A stretch of 64,000 nt of DNA from contig NZ_VTDQ01000011.1 of assembly GCF_015627175.1 (NCBI RefSeq), forward strand, positions 16,574 to 80,573. Direction: 5' to 3'. Of this stretch, positions 17,366 to 27,123 are shown piece by piece. Source of the DNA: Acinetobacter pollinis. Lineage in GTDB: Bacteria; Pseudomonadota; Gammaproteobacteria; Pseudomonadales; Moraxellaceae. A program made the translations under genes and the position numbers. Positions within the stretch are counted from its first letter, which is position 1. Every line of letters begins with the position of its first letter. The notes beneath the pieces were generated by a model. It ran no database searches. It worked only from the letters and a program-made list of their open reading frames with translations, and had not been told where the DNA came from.

Positions 17366-18493
17366 ATGGCTAAACGTGATTATTATGAGGTTTTAGGTGT
17401 AGCTAAAACCGCAAGTGATGATGAAATTAAAAAAGCCTACCGTAAGTTGGCGATGAAATATCACCCTGACCGCAACCCTGACAATGCTGAAGCTGAAGAT
17501 AAGTTCAAAGAAGCAAGTGAAGCTTATGAAGTACTTTCAGATAGCGAAAAACGTAGTATGTATGACCGTATGGGACATAATGCGTTTGAAGGTGGCTTTG
17601 GTGGTGGCGGTGGCTTCGGCGGCGGCGGTTTTAGCGCAGAAGACATTTTTAGCCAGTTTGGTGATATTTTCGGTGGTGCATTTGGTGGTGGTGGCCGTGG
17701 TCAACAACGTCAACGTAAAGGCTCCGATCTTCGTTATGTTATGGAGCTCTCGTTAGAAGAAGCAGTTTCAGGCGTTAAGAAAACCATTACATTTACTGCT
17801 CCTGCACCTTGTGATGCTTGCGATGGTAAAGGTTCTCAAAATCCAAATGATGTACAAACATGTACGACCTGTCATGGTGCAGGTCAAGTGCGTATGCAAC
17901 AAGGATTTTTCTCTGTACAGCAAACATGTAGTACATGTCATGGACAGGGTAAAATTATTAAAAACCCATGTGGTACCTGTCATGGTTCTGGTGTAAAAGA
18001 TCGTCAACAATCGTTAGAAGTAACGATTCCTGCAGGTGTTGACAATGGCGACCGCGTTCGCTTGACTGGTAAAGGTGAAGCAATTCGTAATGGTCAAGCA
18101 GGTGACTTATATGTAGAAGTTGCTGTACGTGAGCATGCTGTATTTCAGCGTGACGGTGCAGACCTATATATGGATGTACCGATTAGCATTGCAGATGCAG
18201 CGCTTGGCAAAGAAATTGAAATTCCAACGCTTGATAGCCGTGTAAGCTTGAAAATTCCTGAAGGCACACAAAATGGAAAAGTTTTCCGTTTGCGTGGCAA
18301 AGGTGTTCGTCCTGTACGTGCAAGCATGGTTGGTGATTTACTTTGTCGTATTGTGGTCGAAACCCCTGTAAATCTAACCAGTCATCAGCGTGATTTACTA
18401 AAAGAGCTTCAAGCTTCTATGGATGGCACAGACCATCATTCAAGCGAAAAGAAAAAATCTTTCTTTGATCGTTTAAAAGAAACATTCGATTAA
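17366..18493 (+). CDS. dnaJ: Chaperone DnaJ (Hsp40)
   Basis: Co-chaperone that delivers unfolded clients to DnaK and stimulates its ATPase. It is 375 residues. The J-domain (1-70) has the HPD motif in [11 protein letters not shown]; then a Gly/Phe-rich linker (about 74-115) and four CXXCXGXG zinc repeats ([32 protein letters not shown]; about 147-212), followed by two beta-barrel client domains. AAGGAG precedes the ATG. dnaK is not in the window. It ends at a strong terminator before dapB. Confidence 0.97.
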   Translation: MAKRDYYEVLGVAKTASDDEIKKAYRKLAMKYHPDRNPDNAEAEDKFKEASEAYEVLSDSEKRSMYDRMGHNAFEGGFGGGGGFGGGGFSAEDIFSQFGDIFGGAFGGGGRGQQRQRKGSDLRYVMELSLEEAVSGVKKTITFTAPAPCDACDGKGSQNPNDVQTCTTCHGAGQVRMQQGFFSVQQTCSTCHGQGKIIKNPCGTCHGSGVKDRQQSLEVTIPAGVDNGDRVRLTGKGEAIRNGQAGDLYVEVAVREHAVFQRDGADLYMDVPISIADAALGKEIEIPTLDSRVSLKIPEGTQNGKVFRLRGKGVRPVRASMVGDLLCRIVVETPVNLTSHQRDLLKELQASMDGTDHHSSEKKKSFFDRLKETFD

Positions 18494-18509
18494 TTTATTG
18501 AATGACTAT

Positions 18510-18542
18510 AAAAAACCTACCTGCAAATGGTAGGTTTTTTTT
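18510..18542 (+). terminator. dnaJ terminator
   Basis: An 11-bp stem AAAAACCTACC (18511-18521) pairs with 18529-18539 around a TGCAAAT loop; the T run continues past the stem. Confidence 0.9.
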
Positions 18543-18608
18543 ATGTTTAGGTCGAAACGGATCATTTTAGTTTGTTATATTAGATAACATAAAAGACTCA
18601 ATGTTTAG

Positions 18609-19439
<831 letters not shown>

Positions 19440-19445
19440 TTTTAT

Positions 19446-19474
19446 AAGCCTGAACATTGTTCAGGCTTTTTTAT
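19446..19474 (+). terminator. dapB terminator
   Basis: A 10-bp perfect stem AAGCCTGAAC (19446-19455) pairs with 19459-19468, with an ATT loop and a following T run. Confidence 0.9.
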
Positions 19475-19637
19475 GAAAACTGAATCACAATATTTTCATA
19501 TGATGTGTTTTGTTTAAAATTAAATAAAATAGATCATTAAATTGTTATATTATTTTACTGATTTAAATATAGTCAATTTACTGTCATGGTTTGAAGTTAA
19601 TCTAAGCTTCCTCATAGAAACATGACGGTAAAAAACC

Positions 19638-20171
19638 ATGCCTTTAAGAAATAACGTCGAGGTAAGAGCTCAGCGTATTATTTTACGCGTTTTTTCAGCG
19701 ACAGATGCAAGAGAAGCATTTGAAGCAATGACACCTAGCTTGTCGAAGTTTATGAGTTGGGAGGTACCTAAAACCCCTGCTGATTTTGAAAAAGTTTGGA
19801 AAGGTTGGGAAGAAAATCGTAAACGAGAGTTAGAGATTGTTTTCGTTATTCGAGATAGAAAAACACAAGAGTTTTTAGGGCTTGTGGGGTTACATCGTTT
19901 AACTACTGCGCCTCGTATTGGTATTTGGATTAAAGAAGTCAGTCATGGACGTGGGTACGGTAAAGCATCTGTACAAGCAGTCATTGAATGGGCAGCGCAG
20001 GAGCTAGGAATTGAGCAATTTAGTTATTCTGTTGCAGAAGAGAATATTGCCAGTCAACGTATTGCACAGTCGCTCGGCGGTGTCAAAAATGGTTATTTAG
20101 TGGGTTCGAAATATAACGCACAAATTTATAAAATTATGCATCATGTTCCGATATTCAAAGAGGCTTTATAA
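19638..20171 (+). CDS. GNAT acetyltransferase, RimJ/RimL-like
   Basis: A 177-residue GNAT-fold acetyl-CoA-dependent N-acetyltransferase of the Acetyltransf_3 type. RIILRVFSATDAREAF (13-28) is the usual N-terminal strand-helix of RimJ/RimL proteins. The acetyl-CoA loop is seen as SHGRGYGKAS (about 112-121), and the AEENIASQRIAQSLG segment (about 140-154) is the conserved late helix. The substrate could be a ribosomal protein N-terminus or a small amine. It is a single gene with no informative neighbours. Confidence 0.8.
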   Translation: MPLRNNVEVRAQRIILRVFSATDAREAFEAMTPSLSKFMSWEVPKTPADFEKVWKGWEENRKRELEIVFVIRDRKTQEFLGLVGLHRLTTAPRIGIWIKEVSHGRGYGKASVQAVIEWAAQELGIEQFSYSVAEENIASQRIAQSLGGVKNGYLVGSKYNAQIYKIMHHVPIFKEAL

Positions 20172-20246
20172 ATTTAAGATTAAAGAGCGATATAAGAACA
20201 AGATATAATTTTTAAAAATAAATATTTATTCAAATGGGATCATGGG

Positions 20247-20274
20247 GTTTATGCCCAGAAGTCTGAGCATAAAC
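20247..20274. terminator. Hairpin between convergent GNAT and alcohol dehydrogenase genes
   Basis: GTTTATGC (20247-20254) pairs with GCATAAAC (20267-20274), with inner CAGA/TCTG pairing. There is no clear T run on either side, so a terminator role is tentative. Confidence 0.45.
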
Positions 20275-20284
20275 ATATCAAATA

Positions 20285-21310
20285 TTAAGAAAAATCAGAT
20301 TTTAAAACCACACGGTAACGAACATTCCCAGATTTTAGGTGTTCGATAGCTTCATTCACTTTTGACATTGGATATAACTCAATTTGTGGTGCAATGTTTT
20401 TACGTGCTGCAAATTTTAAGAGCTGACGTAATGTAGATGGTGAACCAGTCGTTGAGCCTGCTAATGATTTTGTACCACTGATTAATAATGGCGCAGGAAT
20501 TGATACAGGTTCTAAAGGAATACCTAAGAGATGTAGACTGCCATTTGGGGCAAGTGTTGAAAGATAACTTGCCCAATCTAAAGTCACATTCACCGTACTG
20601 AGTAAAAGATCAAATTTTCCAGTCTGTGATTTTAAAGCCTCTGAATCTCGGCTATTAACAACATGGTCTGCACCCATTGCCTTGAGTTCATCTGTTTTAT
20701 CTAGATTTGAAGTAAAGGCTGTAATCTCGCAACCCCATGCTTTCAATAGCTTAATGGCAATATGTCCTAAGCCACCAATACCAACGACACCAACGTGGTG
20801 AATGGCTTTGATGTCATGTTGAATGATTGGATTGAAGACAGTAATACCTCCACACAATAAAGGTCCTGCACTCTCAGGATTAACTTCATCTGGTAAAGGA
20901 ATAGCCCATTGCCAACCTGCACGTACTTTATCTGCAAAACCACCAGCATGACCTACAATCGTTGGTGTTTGCTCACCTGTACAAAGGACTTGATGACCGC
21001 TAATACATTGATCACATGACTCACAACTTTCAGCATTCCAGCCAATACCAACACGTTGTCCGACTTTAAGACCTTTTGCTTCTGAGCCTAAGCGTGAAAT
21101 TGTGCCAATAACTTCGTGACCTGCCACCACAGGATAAGATGAAACGCCCCAATCATTATTAAGGACGGATAGGTCGGAGTGGCATAACCCACAATATTCA
21201 ACTTTAACTTCAACTTGATGAGCTTCGAGCTCACCTGCATCGAATTCATATGCTTCTAGTTTTGCACCAGCTTCTTTTGCTGCATAAGCACGAATCGTAT
21301 TGTTAGACAT
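20285..21310 (-). CDS. Zinc-dependent NADP alcohol dehydrogenase (CAD/YahK-like)
   Basis: A 341-residue medium-chain dehydrogenase. Catalytic-zinc residues are in [10 protein letters not shown] (about 36-45) and GHEVIG; the structural zinc cluster is [15 protein letters not shown]. The Rossmann motif [17 protein letters not shown] (about 177-193) matches the cinnamyl-alcohol-dehydrogenase/YahK subgroup, which reduces a broad range of aldehydes with NADPH. The next gene downstream on the same strand is the end of tag's neighbour group, but no shared pathway is evident. The physiological substrate is not predictable from sequence. Confidence 0.88.
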   Translation of the reverse strand: MSNNTIRAYAAKEAGAKLEAYEFDAGELEAHQVEVKVEYCGLCHSDLSVLNNDWGVSSYPVVAGHEVIGTISRLGSEAKGLKVGQRVGIGWNAESCESCDQCISGHQVLCTGEQTPTIVGHAGGFADKVRAGWQWAIPLPDEVNPESAGPLLCGGITVFNPIIQHDIKAIHHVGVVGIGGLGHIAIKLLKAWGCEITAFTSNLDKTDELKAMGADHVVNSRDSEALKSQTGKFDLLLSTVNVTLDWASYLSTLAPNGSLHLLGIPLEPVSIPAPLLISGTKSLAGSTTGSPSTLRQLLKFAARKNIAPQIELYPMSKVNEAIEHLKSGNVRYRVVLKSDFS

Positions 21311-21342
21311 TGTTTCTCCTAGAATTAAGTTTTTATTTTATA

Positions 21343-21891
21343 TTACTTAAACATACAATCATTTTCATGATCATTCACCATGCCAGAAGCTTGCATAAAT
21401 GCATAGCAGATGGTTGGGCCGACAAACTTAAAACGATACTTTTTAAGCGCTTTTGACATCGCTTGACTTATGATTGTACTACTTGGAAGTGTCTTGTAAT
21501 TATCGATATGATGGATAATTGTTTTTTGTTGTACAAAAGACCAAAGCCATGTGGATACATCACCCACTTCTGATTTAAGCGCTTGCCATGCAATAGCATT
21601 ATCACGAATTGAATAAATTTTTTTAGCGTGCCGTATCAAGCCTTGATCTTGTAATTTTTCTGTTAGAAAATGATCTGAAAATTGTGCAATCTCATGGATA
21701 GAAAATTGGAAAAAGTGGTGGCGATAGCATTCGCGCTTCTTGAGAACGGTTAGCCAAGAAAGTCCAGCCTGTTGTCCTTCTAGACAGAGTAACTCAAAGA
21801 GGCTTTGCTCATCATATAAGGGTTTTCCCCATTCTAAATCATGATACTGAATATATATGGAATCGTTTAAGCACCAACCACAGCGTGACAT
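21343..21891 (-). CDS. tag: DNA-3-methyladenine glycosylase I
   Basis: Base-excision repair enzyme that removes 3-methyladenine from DNA. The 182-residue length matches Tag. The N-terminal signature RCGWCLNDSIYIQYHDLEWG (3-22) supplies Cys4 and His17, and the C-terminus has the second zinc pair. LEGQQAGLSWLTVLKKRE is the conserved HhH-region block carrying the base-recognition Glu. Neighbouring mutY a few genes upstream is another base-excision enzyme, but the two are not in a tight operon. Confidence 0.95.
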   Translation of the reverse strand: MSRCGWCLNDSIYIQYHDLEWGKPLYDEQSLFELLCLEGQQAGLSWLTVLKKRECYRHHFFQFSIHEIAQFSDHFLTEKLQDQGLIRHAKKIYSIRDNAIAWQALKSEVGDVSTWLWSFVQQKTIIHHIDNYKTLPSSTIISQAMSKALKKYRFKFVGPTICYAFMQASGMVNDHENDCMFK

Positions 21892-21968
21892 ATCATTGAT
21901 CTCATCGTTATTATCTAATGTGTTTAGATTAAACGAAAGTTTATGAGATAAGAATAGGGGATGGGGGA

Positions 21969-22220
21969 TTACGAAACGTCGTTAAATGCTTGCCATATGC
22001 TGTGTTTTTGATCCCAAAAAAATAGTTTAGCATTCTTTAAGGCTTCAAAAGAAAGCCAAACATCAGTGCCTTTCTTCTCATTAAATCCTGTACTGATAAG
22101 CAGTCCTTCTTCAGAAACTTCCATAATCCAACCTTGATAAGTTATTTCAGGAAATTCAATTTTCTGTTGGTTGCCAGATTCTGCAAATTCAATTAAAGAT
22201 GCTAACTGTTGATCAGACAT
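21969..22220 (-). CDS. Conserved hypothetical protein, 83 aa
   Basis: An 83-residue soluble acidic protein of predicted mostly beta structure (KIEFPEITYQGWIMEVSEEGLLIST). I do not recognise a named family. Its ATG overlaps the stop of the upstream M23 lipoprotein gene (TAATG), so the two are translationally coupled; a role linked to that envelope hydrolase or to mutY upstream is possible but unsupported. Confidence 0.7.
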   Translation of the reverse strand: MSDQQLASLIEFAESGNQQKIEFPEITYQGWIMEVSEEGLLISTGFNEKKGTDVWLSFEALKNAKLFFWDQKHSIWQAFNDVS

Positions 22221-22765
22221 TAAAAATCACCATTTAAATAAGGGAAGGGGTTTGTTGCACCACGTCCTTTGCCTGTTAAATAAATACCGTAGTGTAAATG
22301 GCTTGCTGTATATTTTGCATTGCCACTATTTCCCACATAGCCAATTGTATCACCAATGTGAACATAGTCGCCCACACGTAATCCAGATTTATGACGATCT
22401 AAATGTGCATAATAGTGCCATGAGCCACTAGGGCCTAGAATCCAAACAACATTTCCACCTAAGTTATTGCCTTGTAGGCTAGCGATGATTCCTTCTGTTG
22501 CACTAATGACACGTGTTCCACGTGGAGCCATAATGTCTACACCTTCATGGCGTCTACCTACACTGCGTGCAGCTCCCCAAGTGTCTGTGAGCTGCTGACG
22601 TGTAATACCAAAGACAGGAATTGGTAAAACAGGGCTAAGTGGCAATTGTTTCAAATATTGAACATCTCTTGCAGGTAAGGGATGTGATTTTTTAACAGGA
22701 GTATGCTGGCATGCACTGATCAAAAAAGTACAGCAAAGAATAATAATAGAGGTTGAATATTTCAC
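22220..22765 (-). CDS. M23-family peptidase lipoprotein
   Basis: A 181-residue exported protein with an N-terminal lipobox LISAC (Cys about 19). The LytM/M23 domain follows, with zinc and catalytic motifs HEGVDIMAP (about 88) and HLHYGIY (about 162), plus YYAHLDRH between. All metal ligands expected of an active LytM endopeptidase appear present (H...D, HxH), unlike the degenerate EnvC/NlpD activators. It probably cleaves peptidoglycan cross-links in the periplasm. It lies 23 bp downstream of mutY. Confidence 0.88.
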   Translation of the reverse strand: MKYSTSIIILCCTFLISACQHTPVKKSHPLPARDVQYLKQLPLSPVLPIPVFGITRQQLTDTWGAARSVGRRHEGVDIMAPRGTRVISATEGIIASLQGNNLGGNVVWILGPSGSWHYYAHLDRHKSGLRVGDYVHIGDTIGYVGNSGNAKYTASHLHYGIYLTGKGRGATNPFPYLNGDF

Positions 22766-22788
22766 TGAAAGATCCTTTTTACATGGGT

Positions 22789-23838
22789 TTAAACACCAAG
22801 ATCTTTATATTTATTGGCTGTCGTAATCACTTTTTTCATTGCAGTTGGAATACCTCGTTCGTCTGCTTGTTCTGGTGTTATCCATTCACCACCAATATTT
22901 TTAGCAAAGATCTCTTTTTGTTCAGGTGTAATACTTACAACTTGAACTTCTAATTGCCATGTAAAATGTGTAAAGCTGTGCTTAATTTCAAATGTCGATT
23001 CAACGGATGGTAGACTCAAAGCACGATATTCTTGCTGTATTGGTACATCATAAATTGGAAGAGACCATAAGCCACCCCACAATCCAGTCGATGGACGCTG
23101 ATACCAAAGCCAAAGATTATGAGAGCGAAGTAGTAGAACCTTTGCATATTTTATTGGTACAGGTTTTTTTGTTTTCTTAAAAGGAAGCTCGTTTTCAAGT
23201 CCTTGTTGATGTGCTTTGCAATGTTTTTGCATTGGACAATAAAGGCATAATGGTTTTTTAGGGGTACATACTGTTGCACCTAAATCCATAATTGCTTGTG
23301 TATAGTCGTGGTTGCGCTCTGTTGGACAAAGTGAAGTTGCAAGACGCCACATTTCCTTTTCATGAATAGACTTCGTTAAGTCATCTTCAATAGCAAAGAA
23401 CCGAGCGAGTACACGCTTCACATTACCATCCATAATTACGCCGTATTTACGTAATCCGAGTGACATGAGTGCGCCTGCTGTCGAACGTCCAATACCAGGT
23501 AGCGCAATCCATTCTTCGAAGGTTTGTGGAAGTATTTTATTATTCTTAACGACTTGAGTTGCAGCTTTATGTAAGTTTCTTGCTCTTGCATAGTATCCAA
23601 GTCCTGCCCAATAAGGAGCGACCTCTTCCCATGATGCTTCGCCCAGTGCAACAACAGTTGGAAAGCGTTCAATAAAGCGGTCAAAATATTTGAGGACTGT
23701 TTTAACTTGGGTTTGCTGAAGCATAATCTCAGATACCCATACTTTGTAAGGATTATCTGAAACTTGCCAAGGTAGGTCATGACGACCATAGTCATCAAAC
23801 CAGTTGAGTAATGCTTGAGAAAAAGAAAAATTCGACAT
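22789..23838 (-). CDS. mutY: Adenine DNA glycosylase
   Basis: Removes adenine mispaired with 8-oxoguanine. The 349-residue protein has the N-terminal HhH-GPD domain: catalytic Glu in MLQQTQVKTV, helix-hairpin-helix LPGIGRSTAGAL and catalytic Asp in IMDGNVKRVLAR. The [4Fe-4S] loop CTPKKPLCLYCPMQKHC (about 197-213) follows, then a C-terminal NUDIX-like 8-oxoG-recognition domain. It heads a minus-strand group with the M23 lipoprotein and an 83-aa gene. Confidence 0.96.
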   Translation of the reverse strand: MSNFSFSQALLNWFDDYGRHDLPWQVSDNPYKVWVSEIMLQQTQVKTVLKYFDRFIERFPTVVALGEASWEEVAPYWAGLGYYARARNLHKAATQVVKNNKILPQTFEEWIALPGIGRSTAGALMSLGLRKYGVIMDGNVKRVLARFFAIEDDLTKSIHEKEMWRLATSLCPTERNHDYTQAIMDLGATVCTPKKPLCLYCPMQKHCKAHQQGLENELPFKKTKKPVPIKYAKVLLLRSHNLWLWYQRPSTGLWGGLWSLPIYDVPIQQEYRALSLPSVESTFEIKHSFTHFTWQLEVQVVSITPEQKEIFAKNIGGEWITPEQADERGIPTAMKKVITTANKYKDLGV

Positions 23839-23924
23839 ATAAACCCTATTCTTAATACGACATATTATAAATCGAATTAGATTAAAAATAAGGTTTAAAC
23901 AGTTATTTTAATATTTACGCTACA

Positions 23925-24305
23925 TTAAGATAGAGCATCTAAATCTGGTTGGTGTACACCCCAACGTTGATCTAACTGAAGTGCTTGTTTTTCATAGCGT
24001 GGAATAATATGAATGTGTAGATGCGCAGTACGGTCTTCGAATACATCACCATCATTGAAACCAATATGATAACCAGATGGTTTATAGCGCATTTCTAATT
24101 CATTACGTGCTTTTTCTAGCAAAGACATTAAGCTTTTTCGTTCTTGATCTGTAATTTCAAAAAATGAACTGATATGGCGTAAAGGTACAATAACCACATG
24201 ACCTTTAGACAATGAAGTAGGCTCTGGAAAAACTACACCAAATTCGTTTTTTGCAATGATATCGTACTCATCTACATCGCAATAGATACATTTTTCTGAG
24301 GACAT
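23925..24305 (-). CDS. HIT-family nucleotide hydrolase
   Basis: A 126-residue histidine-triad protein. The triad HLHIHIIP at about 95-102 contains the nucleophilic histidine, and CIYCDV at 6-11 is a typical N-terminal zinc-site remnant. HIT proteins hydrolyse nucleoside phosphoramidates or dinucleoside polyphosphates (HinT or Ap4A hydrolase-like). The precise substrate is not assignable. A hairpin separates it from the dienelactone hydrolase gene upstream. Confidence 0.88.
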   Translation of the reverse strand: MSSEKCIYCDVDEYDIIAKNEFGVVFPEPTSLSKGHVVIVPLRHISSFFEITDQERKSLMSLLEKARNELEMRYKPSGYHIGFNDGDVFEDRTAHLHIHIIPRYEKQALQLDQRWGVHQPDLDALS

Positions 24306-24332
24306 GATGTGTTCCTTTAGGCCATATCATTG

Positions 24333-24370
24333 AATAATATAAAGAGTTTAACCGATCTCTTTATATTATT
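24333..24370 (-). terminator. Perfect 14-bp hairpin upstream of the HIT gene
   Basis: Arms 24333-24346 and 24357-24370 are exact complements around a 10-nt loop. It lies between two minus-strand genes and probably ends the dienelactone hydrolase transcript. The T tract is weak. Confidence 0.5.
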
Positions 24371-24405
24371 GGCTTATCTTTAGTCTAACTCATTTTAATG
24401 AGGTT

Positions 24406-25140
24406 TTACTTGAGTGTGGTTTGAAGTAGCTCATCTAAAGCAATTAGGCTTTTTTGTTCTGCTTGTGCATTGTATCCCACATCTACACCTGTTTTTTTAG
24501 CGCGCTCATCTGCAAGTGGGTTCATAAATCCATGTTTTGCATGTTCTAAAACAAGAACTTGATGTGGCACGTGGGCACTTTCAAGTTCTTGGGTTATATT
24601 CGCTACATCTTCTAAACTTACCATACTGTCATCTTTACCATGACAAATTAAAGTTGCTGCTTTGAAAACTCCTTCTTTGGCTGGGTTTTGAGTTTGTAGG
24701 TTGCCATGAAATGATGCAACAGATTGGATGGGTGCGCCTGCTCGTGCAAGTTCAAGAACGACTTTACCACCAAAACAAAAACCAATTGCAGCGAGTCTAT
24801 TCGGATCAACTTCAGGTTGGGCGCTTAAGGTTGCTAAAGCCGCATTCGCACGATCTACAAGGGTATTGGGTTGTGCGAATGTCTCATTCATCCATTCGTG
24901 TGCTTGACTGGCTTCATCGGTTGTTTTTTTATCACCATACATGTCTACTGCAAAAGCTGCGTAGCCTTTTTCTGCAAGTGCTTTTGCACGCTCTACAACA
25001 TAGTTGTCACGTCCCCACCACTCAGGTACAACGATTATACCTGCGACAGGTTGGTCTGTTTTAGGTGCTGCAAAAAAACCAACAAAATTTTTTCCGTCAT
25101 GTGCCGTGTATTCAATTTCGCGGGTTGTAATGTCAGACAT
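24406..25140 (-). CDS. Dienelactone hydrolase family protein
   Basis: A 244-residue alpha/beta hydrolase. The nucleophile is a cysteine in GFCFGGK (about 120-126), with Asp in CHGKDDSM and His in EHAKHGFMNP, the Cys-Asp-His triad of this family. Dienelactone hydrolases open lactones in chloroaromatic catabolism, but most chromosomal copies are general carboxymethylenebutenolidase-like hydrolases of unknown substrate. No catechol-pathway genes are adjacent. Confidence 0.87.
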   Translation of the reverse strand: MSDITTREIEYTAHDGKNFVGFFAAPKTDQPVAGIIVVPEWWGRDNYVVERAKALAEKGYAAFAVDMYGDKKTTDEASQAHEWMNETFAQPNTLVDRANAALATLSAQPEVDPNRLAAIGFCFGGKVVLELARAGAPIQSVASFHGNLQTQNPAKEGVFKAATLICHGKDDSMVSLEDVANITQELESAHVPHQVLVLEHAKHGFMNPLADERAKKTGVDVGYNAQAEQKSLIALDELLQTTLK

Positions 25141-25392
25141 ATTATTTTCCTATCAGTTAAGTTTTTATTTAATAAGTATTCTTTAGAAGTATATCGGGCA
25201 GATTAGAGTTGCTATGTCCAAGAACTTAGTTCTTGTTGTCTAAATCTTACCTTTATCATGTGGTTCTCTATAACCCATCGTCAATATTTTTTATGTGTCA
25301 AAAAGCAAAAATCTGCATTGAGAAGACAATATATTTTACCATTCTTGAGCTGTTATAATATCTGCTATGTTGTACCTCAGTTGGTTGGAAAA

Positions 25393-25845
25393 ATGCCCTC
25401 GTTACGTCCATTGTTTTGGAAAAAATATCCCCTAGCAGCACTCAATGCAGATGAATGGGAGGCATTGTGTGACGGTTGTGGCCAATGTTGTTTAATTAAG
25501 CTTGAAGATGATGAAACGGATGAGGTTGCTTATACTAAAGTTGCTTGTCAGTTATTAGATTGTTCAACGGGGTACTGTTCCGACTATGTTCATCGTAAAA
25601 ATTTTGTACCAGACTGTATTCAACTCACCCTTCAAAAAATTACTGAAATCGCTTATTGGTTACCTACGAGCTGTGCATATCGCCGTTTATATGAAGGAAA
25701 AAATTTACCATCTTGGCATTATTTGAACACAGGCTCACGTAAGAGTGTGATTCAGGCTAAAAAATCCGTTGCTGGTCGCTGTATTTCAGAAAAAGAAATT
25801 AATGATGATGATATTGATGAATATATTGTACGTTGGGTAAGATAG
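25393..25845 (+). CDS. ycgN: YcgN-type cysteine-cluster protein (UPF0260)
   Basis: A 150-residue protein beginning MPSLRPLFWKKYPL. The cysteine cluster CDGCGQCCL (about 27-35) is followed by further conserved cysteines (VACQLLDCSTGYCSDY, PDCIQ, TSCAYR), the YkgJ/UPF0260 pattern presumed to bind zinc or an Fe-S cluster. The function is unknown. The start at 25393 is chosen over 25258: the added 45 residues are not family-like and GGAA precedes the inner ATG. Confidence 0.87.
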   Translation: MPSLRPLFWKKYPLAALNADEWEALCDGCGQCCLIKLEDDETDEVAYTKVACQLLDCSTGYCSDYVHRKNFVPDCIQLTLQKITEIAYWLPTSCAYRRLYEGKNLPSWHYLNTGSRKSVIQAKKSVAGRCISEKEINDDDIDEYIVRWVR

Positions 25846-25858
25846 TCCAACGTACAAT
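25825..25858. terminator. 12-bp hairpin over the ycgN stop codon
   Basis: ATTGTACGTTGG (25825-25836) is the exact complement of 25847-25858 around a 10-nt loop. Convergent genes flank it; there is no T run. Confidence 0.55.
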
Positions 25859-25876
25859 GAGATGTTTAGATTGAAG

Positions 25877-26512
25877 CTAGTGTGCGTGGTGATGTTCTTG
25901 AGATTCTTGACGTTCAGCCCATGCCTTTTTCACAATTTGTAGCCCACCTGAAAAACCAAGTACTGCCATAATAAAAGCAACAATTAAGTCTGGAAGAATG
26001 CTTTGTGTCCCAAATACACCAAGTGCTGCGAGTAAAACAGCGATATTACCAATGGCATCGTTACGGCTACAAATCCATACCGAACGCATATTTGAATCAC
26101 CTTCTCTAAAAGCATAAAGTACCAAAGCGCTGATGATATTCGCGCCTAGTGCTAAGATACCAATCAGCCCCATTGTTATTGCTTCAGGTGGCTGTCCATT
26201 GGCATAAGACCAGATGACTTTTCCAACAACTAACCCTGCGAATAAAAGCATCATTGCACCTTTGAGGAGAGCAGCATTGGCACGCCAATATAAACTCATT
26301 CCCAATGCGATGAGTGAAAGAATGTAATTAAAAGAGTCACCTGCGAAATCGAGTGCATCTGCCCAAAGTGCAGCAGAACCTGACTGCATACCACCAATCA
26401 CTTCGGTGAGAAATAAACTTAGATTGAGTATGAGTGCAATCCATAACGCATTACGAAATTTTTTTGAGTACGACTTTTTTGGAATGTCGTGACTGCAAGC
26501 GCATCCAGCCAT
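25877..26512 (-). CDS. Short cation-diffusion-facilitator-like transporter
   Basis: A 211-residue protein with six membrane segments of the CDF type but no C-terminal cytoplasmic metal-sensing domain. The TM2 site reads ADALDFAGD (D-x3-D) and TM5 reads RNDAIGN (D-x3-N), unlike the usual H-x3-D. Potential metal-binding ends are present: CACSH at the N-terminus and HHHAH at the C-terminus. The divergent MerR regulator and its 19-bp-spacer promoter imply induction by Cd, Pb or Zn. Transport direction and ion are inferred. Confidence 0.82.
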   Translation of the reverse strand: MAGCACSHDIPKKSYSKKFRNALWIALILNLSLFLTEVIGGMQSGSAALWADALDFAGDSFNYILSLIALGMSLYWRANAALLKGAMMLLFAGLVVGKVIWSYANGQPPEAITMGLIGILALGANIISALVLYAFREGDSNMRSVWICSRNDAIGNIAVLLAALGVFGTQSILPDLIVAFIMAVLGFSGGLQIVKKAWAERQESQEHHHAH

Positions 26513-26542
26513 TTGAAAATCCCCCAGAAGTTATTTAAACTC

Positions 26543-26573
26543 ATTAGAAAGCTTGGAGTAACTCTAGGGTCAA
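26543..26573 (-). promoter_or_regulatory. MerR-type promoter/operator of the CDF gene
   Basis: On the minus strand TTGACC (26568-26573) and TCTAAT (26543-26548) are separated by exactly 19 bp, the over-long spacer typical of MerR-activated promoters. Outer CTTG/CAAG half-sites flank the spacer. It lies between the transporter and regulator starts. Confidence 0.8.
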
Positions 26574-26582
26574 GAGGTAAAT

Positions 26583-27026
26583 ATGAAATTTACAATTGGT
26601 GAGTTAGCAAAAAAAACAAAACTAAGCGCAGATGCGATTCGTTTTTATGAAAAGAAAAAATTGATTGCGCCTGCACAACGCGCAAACAATAATTATCGTT
26701 ACTATGATGAAGATAGTCTTACACGACTCACTTTTATTCGGCATTGTCGTGAGTTAGGCATGTCTTTAAAAGAAATAGAAGCACTTCATTTGCAGTTACA
26801 GCATCCATTAAATAATTGTTCGGAAGTAAAACAGGTAATTACTAACCATTTAGCACATGTGAATGAAAAAATTGCTCAATTAAAAGTATTTAAAGAGCAA
26901 TTGGAACAATTACAGCATTCGTGCCATTCAGATGAAACTATTCAGTCCTGCCAAATTATTCAAGCATTACAACGTTCGGATGATGAGCAATCTTTTGGAC
27001 ATGTAAGCACGATTGATTTACATTAA
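26583..27026 (+). CDS. cadR: MerR-family metal regulator, CadR/PbrR type
   Basis: A 147-residue MerR protein. The N-terminal winged HTH (FTIGELAKKTKLSADAIRFYEKKKLI, 3-28) is followed by a long dimerisation helix (about 80-113). Cysteines at 79, 114 and 123 match the metal-binding set described for PbrR/CadR/ZntR regulators of divalent Pb, Cd and Zn. It is divergent from a short CDF transporter. The symbol reflects the subgroup; metal preference needs testing. Confidence 0.78.
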   Translation: MKFTIGELAKKTKLSADAIRFYEKKKLIAPAQRANNNYRYYDEDSLTRLTFIRHCRELGMSLKEIEALHLQLQHPLNNCSEVKQVITNHLAHVNEKIAQLKVFKEQLEQLQHSCHSDETIQSCQIIQALQRSDDEQSFGHVSTIDLH

Positions 27027-27123
27027 GCCCAACAACCACATGATGTGCATGGCGATTTTTTTTATAAAGCATGGCATGATGTAGAAATACTTCTTCTTAT
27101 TTAGATTTGATTACATATTATTC

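Noticed and set aside
17768..18010. Cysteine/threonine-rich minus-strand frame opposite dnaJ
   Set aside because: It is a shadow of the repetitive zinc-finger codons in dnaJ; it has no ribosome site or independent support.
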